DNA from: Euperipatoides rowelli
Lineage: Eukaryota; Onychophora; Udeonychophora; Euonychophora; Peripatopsidae
Assembly: GCA_003024985.2 (NCBI GenBank)
Contig: PXIH01S0027700.1
DNA: 16,222 nucleotides
Reading direction: 5' to 3' (one strand)
Shown: positions 1 through 9,446 of the stretch, piece by piece
Layout of the letters: every line of letters starts with the position of its first letter
Numbering within the stretch: the first letter of the stretch is position 1
The notes under the pieces: generated by a model
The model's input: only the letters and a program-made list of their open reading frames with translations
The model's database searches: none
Told to the model about the DNA's origin: nothing
Made by a program: the position numbers and the translations under genes

Positions 1-197
1 ATAAATGTTACCATGAAAAAATATCATGATTGTTGAAAAAGTTATATTATTAATTAATAATCCATATTAGGAATCATAAATGATTGATTGATTATAAGTG
101 GTTGATCAGTATAATAATTCAATTATTGTAAGCATTAATTCTATTGAATATAATATAAACATAACATCCATTGATTTTTAGCATGACTAATAAAATA

Positions 198-274
198 AAT
201 AGGATAGCTATTCGGTCTTTGTTAATGGCTGAATATCCGGTATTCGGCCAAAATGAATATTCGTTTCATCCCTA
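198..274. mobile_element. Isolated terminus resembling an Ac-type hAT transposon end
   Basis: The segment ends in TTTCATCCCTA (264-274), which is the reverse complement of TAGGGATGAAA, the 11-bp terminal repeat known from Ac/Ds-type hAT elements. Just inside lie several ATTCGG / GAATAT / CCGAAT words, a common look for hAT subterminal repeats. The eight bases after the end are TTTTAAAT; no partner terminus flanked by the same eight bases was found in the 1-200 stretch, although TAGGATAG near 200 is loosely similar. I read this as a solo or heavily deleted end. The short motif could also be chance. Confidence 0.35.
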
Positions 275-783
275 TTTTAAATACGTATATTTCTTACTAG
301 GTGATGTTTTTTTATAATTGCTTTCTGTTGTATGTATTTATGTAGACCTCAGTAATGACTGTTAACCCCAAGTTTAAATTGCTTTGACTTTATTTACAAT
401 CTCAAGACAATATAAAGTAATAGGTTCTCAAATTAGATTGACAAATGCAAGTCTTTATCCAATTTAAAACCATTACTTACAAACAATTGGGTTAAAATTA
501 ATTACAAATATTTAGATAAATTCTTTTTTTTACTAAAAACAGTTGTTTATCATTCTTCAACATTTAAGTAATTAAAATTCTGATATTTATAGATTAATGC
601 CTATTTTGATCAAGTTGGTTTTGTTGTTCATAAGGCATTCTTCATGAAGAAAGCTTCCAATATCTTTTCATCTGAACCAATGTATGTATCTATCTGAAAG
701 AACATGAATTAATAATTACTATTAAATACTTACTGATCTAAAATTCAAATCTCAAAACATTTTTGATATCTTAAAGAGCAATG
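275..783. other. AT-rich stretch, nothing recognised
   Basis: No open frame, RNA-like fold or repeat unit stands out here. It contains homopolymer runs and short AT-rich words only. Confidence 0.5.
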
Positions 784-800
784 ATCTAGTGCAGGTATGG

Positions 801-900
801 CGAACCAATGGCACGCGTGTCAAACCAATGGCACGAGTGTCAAACCAATGGCACGCGTGTCAAACCAATGGCACGCGTGTCAAACCAATGGCACGCGTGT
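801..900 (+). repeat. Five tandem 20-bp subterminal repeats
   Basis: Five consecutive units follow the pattern CAAACCAATGGCACGCGTGT. The first unit begins CG instead of CA and the second has GAGTGT in place of GCGTGT; the last three are identical. Each normal unit contains the 8-bp palindrome CACGCGTG. The array starts inside the left terminal repeat of the hAT element, so it probably arose by tandem amplification of a subterminal motif. In hAT elements such motifs are transposase binding sites; whether that holds here is inference. Confidence 0.9.
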
Positions 901-1052
901 CAATGGGTGACGCATAAATACAATTTGGATGGCCCACTACATGAACCCATTATGCATCAGGGCTAGAAATTCCCAAACATTTTATAAGCCCAAATTTTCA
1001 GGCCTTGTGCATGGTGTAGTATTGTACATGTAATAAATAAAAAATAGTGTCC

Positions 1053-1361
1053 ATGACAACTGATGCCACTCCAAATTTGATAGGCAAACATAATGGTTTT
1101 GCGAAATTTCTTAGTTAAGTTCAGTACCCTCTTGTGCAGTTCCAATGCATTATACACCAGGAAGCATTGTGCACGAAAGCAAGTATGAAGTCATTTGAAA
1201 GTGTTCTCTCGGTGGTAATTATAATTGTGAACTTTATATCTGCATGTGCTCTAAATATTTGCCATTTGTCGAAGATGTTAGATGAGGTAGGTTCTCAATA
1301 TGGTGGACTTCTTATGTAAAATAATGTTCGCTGTCTGAGTCGTTGTGACACACTAGACATT
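1053..1361 (+). pseudogene. hAT transposase fragment (GTF2IRD2/EPM2AIP1-like domesticated-family relative), broken
   Basis: One reading frame from 1053 gives a recognisable piece of hAT transposase: TDATPNLIGKHNGF, then a stop at 1116-1118, then VQFQCIIHQEALCTK, a conserved helical stretch, LLM, a second stop at 1317-1319, and NNVRCLSR. In the family these correspond to T-D-G-A-P-x-M-x-G-K, C-I-I-H-x-x-x-L and N-N-V-R-W-L-S. Here Gly after TD is Ala and the conserved Trp of RWLS is Cys. Both stops are in frame with the similarity on either side, so they are inactivating point changes and not frame errors. The N-terminal BED/zinc-finger part and the C-terminal dimerisation part are missing; the right terminus of the element follows about 60 bases later. 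It was once the enzyme that cuts and joins the element's ends in the nucleus; it cannot act now. Confidence 0.82.
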
Positions 1362-1433
1362 TGAAAGTAATAAACCAAAGATCAAGTAGCACCAGTCACT
1401 AATTGAAAAAGGTTCACCATCTCTGCTCTAGAT

Positions 1434-1920
1434 GCAATTGAGATGACAGCATGTGTCCAGTCTACGAAGCACAATGTTTAACTTTAGACATGAAATATGA
1501 CGCAATAATTTGTCATTCCTATGTTGCAACTCAAATTCAATGAATTTTAATTATTAGTAGTTTACAAAGACAAAGTTCAAATTTTTTTAAACAAAAAAAA
1601 AAATATTAAAAAAAAATAATTTACTGACATCAACTCCTCATATTTAAAACAGTATTGCTTAAAATGTCCATCTTGTGGCACAGTTCTTATACCTCGGCAA
1701 AAAACAAATTGTATATTGAATAAAACATACTTTAAATTTTGATTCTTGAGAGAAATAACATTTTTTAAAATATTCTTAGGCGAAAAATTGTACGTTAGTT
1801 TATTTCATAATGTTTAGACCAAAGTATCCTTTAAATTTAATTTTTATTTACAATGTCTACAATTGTTTAAATTTTTTTAATTTTTAGACTTTGATAAGAT
1901 AATTGAGAGTATATACTCTA
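1434..1920. other. AT-rich stretch, nothing recognised
   Basis: Long A and T runs near 1590-1620 and no open frame or inverted repeat that I could support. Confidence 0.45.
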
Positions 1921-2007
1921 GTGTGTGGTAGAAGGGCATCCTAATCTAAACATGGATTAAATATCCCAGTGATGCTCCTGCTACAAGTCGGTGCTCGCGG
2001 CATAAAA
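1921..2007 (+). mobile_element. Possible retroposon 3' tail ending in A14
   Basis: A locally GC-richer block (GGTAGAAGGGCATCC near 1927 and AAGTCGGTGCTCGCGGCAT at about 1985-1993) ends in a run of 14 A (1994-2007). The AGAAGGGCATCC word resembles the 3' ends of RTE-type LINEs and the SINEs that borrow them. No target duplication or internal promoter was found, so this is a similarity-based suggestion only. Confidence 0.3.
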
Positions 2008-2186
2008 AAAAAAAAAAGCAGCTTTGCGCTTGCGCACAGCCGATCAATATGGTAAAATTAAGGTCTGTAAATTGCAAATAGTTTATTTATAAATGTTTTC
2101 TATAATTATTTTGTAATATTTAGTGATTTAAAGTTTATCTCTTTTGGTGTAAAGTTTGTTTCTGTCAAAATTTATTAATGTGAATT

Positions 2187-2384
2187 ATGTTCCCTAGTAA
2201 AACTAGGGGACATAAATTCAAGTTAAGAGTTAATAGATCTAGACTATTGTTGCACCAAAAGTTTTTTCCCAACAGAGTTGTATCATTTTGGAATGGTTTA
2301 CCAGAAAGAGTTGTAGAATCTAAGTCAGTTGAATCTTTNAAGCATAGGTTGGATGATTTTATGGATGATTTAAGTATTGTTTAG
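2187..2384 (+). pseudogene. C-terminal tail of a non-LTR retrotransposon reverse transcriptase ORF
   Basis: The frame encodes about 65 residues with the pattern TRGHKFKL, then RSRLLLHQKFFPNRVVSFWN, then GLPERVVESKSVES and KHRLDDF. This matches the tail found after the reverse-transcriptase domain in CR1/L2/Jockey-type LINEs, where R-G-H, F-F-x-x-R-V-x-x-x-W-N-x-L-P and S-V-x-x-F-K-x-x-L-D recur. A TGA lies two codons before the ATG at 2187, so this ATG is not a true start; it lies inside the old protein. The base at 2339 is an N in the codon where the family usually has Phe. The frame closes with TAG at its expected end. The clade cannot be fixed from so short a piece. Confidence 0.72.
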
Positions 2385-2661
2385 TTTAACTATAAGAATA
2401 TAAGCTAGTATTTCAATTTTTCTAATTGGTATGTTTTTATTTTTGAATAGGTTGACAAATAAAGTAGTGAAGCTAGTTAAAGTGTAGGTCTGTAGATATG
2501 TTAAGTGTGGTTAGGGGAGTTTATTAAGGTTGTTTGGTATTTTAATGAATTGTTGATGTTTTTTGTTTTTGTAAATTAAAAATCCCCAAGATTCAATAGC
2601 CTATAGGCTAATAAAAATAAATTAATAAAAAAATAATAAAATTATATATTAAAAAAAAAAA
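2187..2661 (+). mobile_element. 5'-truncated LINE: end of ORF2, 3' UTR and A-rich tail
   Basis: The block starts with the extreme C-terminal end of a LINE reverse-transcriptase ORF, continues through a 3' UTR of about 250 bases, and ends in reiterated AATAAA-type sequence (2611-2640) and a run of 11 A (2651-2661). This layout, 3' end only, is typical of incomplete target-primed reverse transcription. The exact 5' truncation point is not resolved; similarity is seen only from about 2190. No flanking target duplication was identified. Confidence 0.6.
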
Positions 2662-2735
2662 TTAGATTAGGACCAGGGACAACCTCGCTGGACTATAGTC
2701 TGTTGTTGTCCGTCATATTTGTATTTGTATTAGTT
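2662..2735 (+). repeat. Hairpin-bearing segment, possible second LINE 3' UTR fragment
   Basis: GGACAAC (2677-2683) pairs with GTTGTCC (2705-2711), and between them GACTATAGTC is a perfect 10-bp palindrome. The text CAACCTCGCTGGAC followed by a stem and a TTTGTATTTGTATT stretch resembles 3' UTRs of CR1/L2-like LINEs. It begins directly after the A-rich tail of the preceding LINE piece. Family assignment is tentative. Confidence 0.35.
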
Positions 2736-3155
2736 TTATTTTCGTCAATGAAAATGGATTTTTGGTGCCCAAACGAAAAGACTTTTAGTTCTCGACGAAT
2801 TTACTTTTAATTATAATTTCTACAATCAAATATTTGTGTTTTTTTATTTCTATTCAAGAATGAAGAATTGTTTAAAAAAAAAAAATAATGCAAATTAAGG
2901 AATTAATTTATTTTTTTCCGGTCAATTGATTGGATATAGTGAAGTGTCTGTAGTATAGTGGATTACATGATTCATAATATAGCACAAAATAACATTCCAT
3001 TATTAACACTAGTTTTGTATCATTTATAAACTATTGTCATTCATTTTGAATTACTCACAATTTTNAGAGTCTCTACTTTTAAAAAAAAATGCAGATTTTT
3101 GCATAATGTTAAATTTGCAGCATTTTCATACCATTCAGATTCTGGTTACATGGGC
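2736..3155. other. AT-rich stretch, nothing recognised
   Basis: Contains an N at 3065, several A/T runs and an isolated tRNA A-box-like word (near 2950) with no B box after it. No gene can be supported. Confidence 0.4.
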
Positions 3156-3713
3156 CTAAAAACGGGTGATACAATCCACATTTTAGTCACATGATCAAAA
3201 TAGACAGCCGCCGTAATTTTGTATTTATTTTAGTTCTAACACCCTTACCCTGAACCCTAACTTTAATTAAGTGTGAAATCCACTATGCCCCAATCCTATG
3301 ATAATCTAGAGGTGAAATAACTAGCGTCTGGATCTCGTACTTCACCTTACCCTTCAGCCAATTAAAGAATCTCTAATCCTTAACCGTACACTGACCCTAG
3401 GTCCAACATGAATATAATAGCAAATTAATGAATATCTAACCTTAACCGTACCCCAAATTCAACTTAAGTATTGTAGCATATTAAAAATAAGTAATCAATC
3501 GGAGGGTGGCTTACAGAAACATTGCAAGCCGACCTCTCATTGGATGTTTTGGTAAAAGGAGTAGGTGGAGTGGTGAAATACTAAATAAGCCTTTTTTTTT
3601 TTTATCGATTTTGATTATTTTAACAAAGCCATACCATTAACCAATCATTGGCTGTTTTTGGTTGAGATACATGTGCAGTACGGCAAAATGTTGATTGTAT
3701 GGCCCGTTTCTAG
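3156..3713. mobile_element. MITE-like element with about 30-bp inverted ends
   Basis: The left arm CTAAAAACGGG, two bases, ATACAATCCACATTTT (3156-3184) is repeated inverted at the right end as CTAGAAACGGG, two bases, ATACAATCAACATTTT (minus strand, 3713-3685). Further in, CACATG also recurs inverted, after a gap. The only possible target duplication is TA at 3157-3158 and 3711-3712, which is weak. The interior has no coding capacity and carries degenerate CCCTAAC / CCTTACC / CTTAACCGTACC words between about 3239 and 3455. The superfamily is unknown; the inverted ends and size of about 560 bp fit a non-autonomous DNA transposon. Confidence 0.6.
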
Positions 3714-4761
3714 ATAATTCTTTCTGGTTTAGGTTTAAAATAAAATAAATTTGCATACTATTAATTACATTCACTTTTAAACATGTAGAAATCTAACTTT
3801 TTACTACATTATAATTTAAATAAATAAAGAATAAGTTTAAAAAAAAATAATCCGTAGGCCTATTTGTCGAGATTTAATGATTAACATCACAATTTTGCAT
3901 CAAGAAACAGAATTATTAAGAGTTGTTTGTAGATTAAGCTGATGGAATATTTTTATAGATTTTCAAGGGACCTGCTAATGCAGGAAATTACCACTCAACA
4001 AATTAGGAAGTTCTTTAAAAAAAAAAAAGAAAGAAAAGAGGTATGAATTACCCTAGACACAACATTCAAAAAAACAAATTTCAAAATAATAGATAACCAA
4101 CTTACCGGTAATTTATAGCAATGACAAAAAAAAAAAATAATTGAAACAAAATCCTTGGATAAGTCAATACAATAACATTTATTTGTTATCCATTATAGTG
4201 CAAAATATATCATTGTATAGCATGATTAAATGTGCCTAAATTCATATCGGCAAACACTTGTCCTAATAAAACCATTGTTGTAATGGAAATAATAATTTAA
4301 CTTTATTATAAAGGCTAACATTAATTTATCAAAAAAAAATTGAAATCCCAGAGATTAAAATTGGTTATATTAGTTAAAATGTCTTTTTTTTTTTTTACAT
4401 TTTCATAGAATTCTTATTAATTTTAAAGCATCTATAAAATCCCCTTTCTCAATAGCCAATATAAAGATAACATTAGATAATAATAATTTAGGTGATCAAT
4501 AGTAAATTTGTTAAAGAATCCATCAGGGACCTATGCTGAATCAGGTTTAAGTGTTTTGATATAAATTTGACATTTTCCAAATCAAATGATGGTATTCCAA
4601 TAAAGAAATTCTTAACTATATTTAGGCAATGTTTAAACAGGAAGGCATGAAGGACTGACAAATAGTTTAGAATATCAACTATTTCATATTGCTTTGGACA
4701 TTATGTTAAATAAAACTTGTTGAAACAAAGTTTAGGTTCCCACTGCTTTGATTTGACATAT
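3714..4761. other. AT-rich stretch, nothing recognised
   Basis: Homopolymer A/T tracts (near 3840, 4018, 4125, 4384) and short AT words. No open frame with recognisable similarity on either strand. Confidence 0.45.
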
Positions 4762-5127
4762 TAGGGTAACGTGGGGTAAAAGTCTGTGTGAGGCAAAAGT
4801 TCACAGACTTGTTTTCTGATACATCATACACCGCCAATTTATGTGACAATCACTTCTGATTCATTATTAGTAGTTTGTTACTGCCATTCATCACCTAACA
4901 TTTGGTCATATCCGGATGAATGATGTTACTTTTATTAGCTAAAAACTGTTTTTACACCTTATTTCAATATTTTTATAAACAGTAAATACTGCTAAACTTT
5001 AAATTTGGTTTTAAATTAATGATAGTGACTAAAAGCTTACTAAATTAGTTAACATTTGGACATATTTTTGCAGCTCAACTGTAATAACATTTTTATAAAA
5101 ACTACTTTCATTTCAAAGTGTTGTGGT

Positions 5128-5173
5128 GGGGTAAAAATCCTGGGGCAAAAGTCCTTGTGTAGGTTTTTACCCC
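5128..5173. repeat. Hairpin built from GGGGTAAAAA / TTTTTACCCC
   Basis: GGGGTAAAAATCC (5128-5140) faces GGTTTTTACCCC (5162-5173), pairing with a single bulged base. The loop holds another copy of the motif, GGGGCAAAAGTCC (5142-5154). Confidence 0.75.
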
Positions 5174-5508
5174 ATCCATTAATTTTTTTTTTTTTTGATC
5201 AATTAATTTCAGATTATATGTTTCTGTTCACCTTTTAAAAATATTGTGGAAATTAATTTGAAAGCACAGGTAAAAAAAAAAATTAACAGAACAATTCAAA
5301 CGAAAACAAGATAAGAAAGTTACCAGAAAAAGAAAAAAATGAACAAGCATTAAACATTTCTTTAGCTTGTAATGAAAGTGACAATTCCACCAACACATGA
5401 CTAGATATTTTTCTCAAAATGCATTATTTGGTAGTGGCATGAAGTTTGCAACTCTTATGAAGGAATAGGAAATTTTAATTGTGATATATGTCAATAAAAA
5501 ATTGCTTG

Positions 5509-5564
5509 AGGACTTTTGCCCCACTTCAACAGAATTTATGCCCCACTAGTAGGGCATAAGTCCT
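5509..5564. repeat. Hairpin built from AGGACTTTTGCCCC / AGGGCATAAGTCCT
   Basis: The 14-base arms at 5509-5522 and 5551-5564 pair except at two positions. Another GCCCC lies in the loop at 5540-5544. It is the second internal hairpin of the surrounding MITE-like element. Confidence 0.75.
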
Positions 5565-5749
5565 TTTTCTCTTGTCATGAATAAATTGTAATATTAACTA
5601 GTCCTTTTGTTTTTATCATTTTAAATTTTATATGTTGTAGTTTATTAAGTAAAGAAGCTACCAAGTTAATTTCAAGATATTCTGGGTAAATTTGTGGCAG
5701 CTAGAGCATTGAGTTCCTTAGGTGCACACTCTTGCCCCATCTTACCCTA

Positions 5750-7482
5750 CCAAATTTTTGAAGCTTGACTAATGATAATGATTTTAATTGCTTAAAATAT
5801 TCTGTTTTGATTTTGTTATTAAATAGTCGTTACATCACGAGTTTAAAAAAAGGTAATGCTGTAATCATTACTAATAATTACGTGCAATTGTGCAAAATAG
5901 TCACAATTAAAAAAATGAATTAATCTGTTAGCATTTTATTGATTTGAGAGTCAATAGAGGTAGAAAGGTTAATAGTTGAGGGTAGGTATAGTAAAGANGG
6001 TTATTATAACACTGCTTTCATGTGGAGATCATTATGTACAGGGTCTAGCTTACTAGCGAGACAAGATAAAATAAAATATTGAATTATATGTTCTTATTAC
6101 GGTAAAAGGCTACAACTCTAACAATGTATGGTTAATTTTCTTATTAAGGTGTAAGAAACCCAATGCAAATGTAATAAACAGTATAAGATTATTTCTTATG
6201 TGTAGGCTAATAAAGTATATTGGATTCTAGTATTGAATGTAAATTCTTTTAAATCATTGGTTGGTTTGTGAATTCTTAATGGGAAAAGTGTCAGTTGGAA
6301 AATAACACAATGATCTCTTAATTGGCATAATATTGTGTTCATATCAATTAAAATTTAGCTTTTTTTTTTCTTCTAATATTAAGTATATAAGTAGCCCACT
6401 TGCTTTTGTATTAATGGCTGGTAATCAATAGGTGAAAACGTGTACATTATGGATATCACATACTGTCATATGAAAGGTTGTGTGAATTTATTTTTTACTA
6501 AATGAAACAAATTTATATAAGTTCAAATAAAATTCTAATCAATACCTTCTTTTGCTCCTTCAATAATACAAAACACGGAATAGCTGAAACAGAAAAGGTA
6601 TCTGCAATTTCCTAGAATGAAAAATACTGAAATGAATATCATTATGCCTAATAGAGCTGTGTTTATAAACATCTAATTTATATCCAGACTGGAACATAAG
6701 TCAACCAGCATTAATGTATTGATAATAATAATACTGAAATTAGGAGAAGGGCATTAGTCTGGGTTGCATTTCATTGTCAAACCTGCATTATAAGAATACT
6801 CTAGTGTTAATTGCTTTTGACTGCTAATTCGGGAATGAGTGAAGAGACGGACATATAACTTAATGGTTTATGCACTATTCTGTAAATCTATATGTTTAAG
6901 ATTGTCATATAATGACAATTGGTCAAGCATGATAACATTTTTTATCTATAGCTTACATTTAGCCTACATTCTTATTCTACACCTTTATAATTTTCAAAAG
7001 CCAGTACGGTATATTGAAATAAGATATTCTTAATCTTTTTACATGTAGTATGTTTGGTATTATCTATGTTTTGCTTTACTTAGTTGTCAGGTTACACCTA
7101 TCTCCTTTCATGACATTTAGATTTCACCCATTTTTTAATAAAATTGTTTGTCGTGTGTTTTAAATTAACTTCTATTTCCACTTATTTGTTAGGTGAGATA
7201 TAAAAGTATGAATCACTTTATTGAGTGCTAGAATTTGTATAATGATAATAGCAATGCATGCATTTAGAAAGTAAAAATAATAGCCAAAGTGGGATTGACA
7301 TTTGTTGTGGGTTAAATAAAGACACAGGCTGTGAAAATAGTCAATTTTAGATTAAGTTGAAACTTAGAGGGAAGATTAGGTGTCTATTAATCCTCCCCCT
7401 GTTTTGGCTTAAAAAACTATTTTTTTTTTCTGCCTTCATAATCCACTTTTTTTCCCAAAAGGACAGGGACACATGATGCCTT
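5750..7482. other. AT-rich stretch, nothing recognised
   Basis: No coding similarity, tRNA-like fold or long inverted repeat could be supported. An N sits at 5998. The longest stop-free frames here are short, AT-driven and resemble no family I know. Confidence 0.4.
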
Positions 7483-8018
7483 TATTTGGGCCCTAGACAA
7501 AATGGAATTTTTGCCCTCCCCTCACCCCCATGTGACATATCCTGTACATTGTACAAACAGCATTTTAATATTTTCTTTATTTTTTAAGCGTGAATCCGAA
7601 TCTGTAAACAAAAATAAGCATAAACAAATTTTTTTTTTTATTATTAATTTTTTTCTGTAATCTCTGTAAATAGACATCACCCGATTTGGTCACAAATAGT
7701 CCCACCTAGTATCTCTTATATGAACTAAAATTTCTTGTTTTGGTTTTTAAAATTGCATTAAATTTCAATTTTAAAAATGTTTATTCCTAAATGTTTTAGA
7801 ATATATTTAGACCACCTGACAGTCAAAATTTCATAATCATTTGAGAAATAAATAAAAAAAATACTGATTGAAAGGGTTAATGAATTATGTTTCTAATTAA
7901 GAAATTAATATTTTTAATTAAGTACCGTCTTTCTTTGATAAGATTATCAACATATTGATTAAGAGCCCCTGTTTGATTGGGGATCCTAGGCAAATGCCTT
8001 TTTTGCCTATAGCGCTGT
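7483..8018. repeat. Degenerate inverted-repeat pair around a GCCCTAGGCAAA-type motif
   Basis: CCCTAGACAAAATGG with TTTTTGCCC (about 7484-7512) resembles, in inverted orientation, the sequence near 7984-8018 that on the minus strand reads CTATAGGCAAAAAAGGC then ATTTGCCT. The right copy also folds on itself (GGCAAA with TTTGCC at about 7990-8008). The arms match at roughly two thirds of positions and no target duplication is apparent. It could be an old MITE of about 530 bp or a chance similarity. Confidence 0.22.
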
Positions 8019-8400
8019 GTAATGTTCCTCTGGAAATGGAGATTTTGATAGTTTCTGATTCTGTATGCAAAATACATCATGTTTTGTCCTACATCCTAAC
8101 ATTTAGAGAATTAAAGGGGAAAATGTTTAGACCTCAATTCCAATATTCAGAGGTTAAGAAAGAAAACCCCAAATGACATGATTTTAAATGCCCAAATGTC
8201 ACATTGATTTTATATTGGTTCTGTTAAACAGTATATTAATCCATAATTTACATCATAGACTATTTAATTGACAACGCTGCAATAACAATTGTCTTAATTT
8301 CCTGAAAATATGACACAGTGGAGTTAGGGCTTTCTTTAGTATGAGGGCAGTGTTAAGACAATATCAAGGCAATTATAGAATGTATATAATCCTAACAACA
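8019..8400. other. AT-rich stretch, nothing recognised
   Basis: Short stop-free frames on both strands lie across 7877-8176, but neither translation resembles a known family. They overlap the possible MITE arm, so I treat them as chance frames. Confidence 0.4.
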
Positions 8401-8404
8401 ATAG

Positions 8405-8496
8405 ATATACTGTAAATATAAAATCATATGCTGTATATACAGTATTATAACACAATATAGATACATACTGTATAATACTATATATACTGTAGCCTA
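8405..8496. repeat. Cluster of TACTGTA / CTGTATATACAG palindromic words
   Basis: A perfect 12-bp palindrome CTGTATATACAG (8431-8442) sits among several TACTGTA or ATACTGTA copies (near 8408, 8466 and 8485). The cluster can fold in many ways. It may be a low-complexity AT-rich repeat or the core of a small MITE; no clear ends were found. Confidence 0.45.
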
Positions 8497-8877
8497 TATC
8501 AATTAAGAGTGTCCAGAAACAGGTTACTTTATTTTGGTAAGTATAGCTTATAACAAATCAGTATGCTTACAAATGCTCAGCCCATTCATCCTCGGGTTTT
8601 TCTTCTATAAAATTTTAGATTAAGATACATCCTTTAGATTTGGATTTTTTTTTTTTTAGATTTATAGCCAAACCTTCAAAAATGAAATATTTTTTCTTTT
8701 AGATTATCTAAATAAAGAGTTTTAGAGGAATATTTTTCTAATATAAATTTGTGTCCATGTGGTTGTTGGGTTAAGGACACTAGTGATATAGCCAATGTCT
8801 TTATCTCTGTTTAGATGTTCTAAGTATATAACCTACAAGTATGATATAGTTGAAACTTTTAAATTACTTTTACAACT

Positions 8878-8953
8878 AACTTATTCAATTATTTTTTATA
8901 GTGAGTAACTTATTGGGTAACTTACTCAATTATTTTTATAAGCAAGTAACTTT
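8878..8953 (+). repeat. Two-copy direct repeat of about 35 bp
   Basis: AACTTATTCAATTATTTTTT followed by ATAGTGAGTAACTT (from 8878) is repeated as AACTTACTCAATTATTTTTA followed by TAAGCAAGTAACTT (from about 8919). The two copies differ at a handful of bases. It is a local tandem duplication with no visible function. Confidence 0.65.
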
Positions 8954-9015
8954 GTTCTTTACTCATTTATATTTTAACTAACTTCCCCATTACTGATTTA
9001 ACGGTCATGATTCTT

Positions 9016-9037
9016 AAAAAAAAAAAAAAAAAAAAAA
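9016..9037. repeat. A22 homopolymer run
   Basis: Twenty-two consecutive A. No retroposon body with recognisable promoter boxes precedes it, so it is recorded only as a homopolymer; it could mark the tail of an old retroposed copy. Confidence 0.9.
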
Positions 9038-9446
9038 GTAAAACAGCAATCAAATGACTACTTTTATTAATTTTGTCCCTTCAAAGTGTAGGCTACTCAT
9101 TTTTGAAATCTCATAGAAAGGTACTATTACTAAATCAGATTTTGGAATTACATTATCTTAACACTTAATCATTACTTCACAAATTTTTATCAGAAGCCAG
9201 ACTCTGTCGACAACTTCTAGTCCAGAAAGGGTTATTTTTATCCATGACTGAAGATTACTAAACTAATTTTCTCTTAACATCAATTTTCTAAGTAAATTAG
9301 TGCTTTCCGTGTACAATTTAAAAAAAAAAATTGACTCTTGGGGATCTATAAACCCCTGTTCTGAGAAACAAAATTAATTAATGCTAACCAATTTTTATAT
9401 CAAATTACTAGAAATTTAATACTTTTAATGTTGGAACCTTTATATC

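Larger units (their letters stand above)
784..1433 (+). mobile_element. Internally deleted hAT transposon (Buster-like) with target-site duplication
   Basis: The element body is 792-1425. Its left end CAGGTATGGCGAACC and its right end (read on the minus strand) CAGAGATGGTGAACC match at 12 of 15 positions and start with CAG, as hAT ends do. The flanking octamers are ATCTAGTG (784-791) and CTCTAGAT (1426-1433); they share TCTAG in register with TA at the centre, as expected for the nnnTAnnn target of the Buster group of hAT elements, but have diverged at three positions. Inside are a 20-bp tandem repeat next to the left end and a decayed transposase fragment. The body is only 634 bp, whereas a complete hAT element with a full transposase is several kilobases, so most of the gene has been lost. 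The family is supported by the protein similarity; the exact ends are inferred. Confidence 0.72.
4762..5749. mobile_element. MITE-like element with TAGGGTAA ends and reiterated GGGGYAAAAGTCC motifs
   Basis: The left end TAGGGTAACGTGGGGTAAAA and the minus-strand right end TAGGGTAAGATGGGGCAAGA match at 16 of 20 positions and continue with AGT/TG similarity. The ends carry the dinucleotide TA and then GGG; the left one reads TTAGGG. A TA or 3-bp TWA-class target site is possible but the flanks do not settle it. Variants of GGGGTAAAAGTCC lie near both ends and at 5128, 5141, 5162, 5509, 5540 and 5551 in both orientations, forming two internal hairpins. No transposase similarity was found. Interpretation: a non-autonomous DNA transposon of about 1 kb whose terminal motif also recurs inside it. 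A PIF/Harbinger-like or ISL2EU-like origin is only a guess. Confidence 0.6.

Noticed and set aside
963-1157. Minus-strand 64-codon frame inside the hAT element
   Set aside because: It overlaps the transposase remnant, which is recognisable on the plus strand.
2015-2049. NRF1-like TGCGCTTGCGCA followed by a short ATG frame
   Set aside because: One mismatch to the palindromic consensus, only ten codons before a stop, and it sits directly after an A14 tail, so it is more likely part of repeat debris than a promoter.
2949-2966. tRNA A-box-like GTAGTATAGTGG
   Set aside because: No B box or T arm follows within tRNA distance and no acceptor stem can be paired.
3239-3262. Interstitial telomere repeat (CCCTAA-like)
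   Set aside because: The words are irregular (CCCTTACCCTGAACCCTAAC) with no true hexamer array, and lie inside an inverted-end element.
5056-5238. Sixty-codon frame inside the MITE-like element
   Set aside because: Its sequence is set by poly(T) and the hairpin motifs; there is no ATG at the start and no similarity.
7877-8176. Overlapping frames of 67 and 73 codons on opposite strands
   Set aside because: Neither resembles a known protein; both are short and overlap a repeat-like inverted segment.
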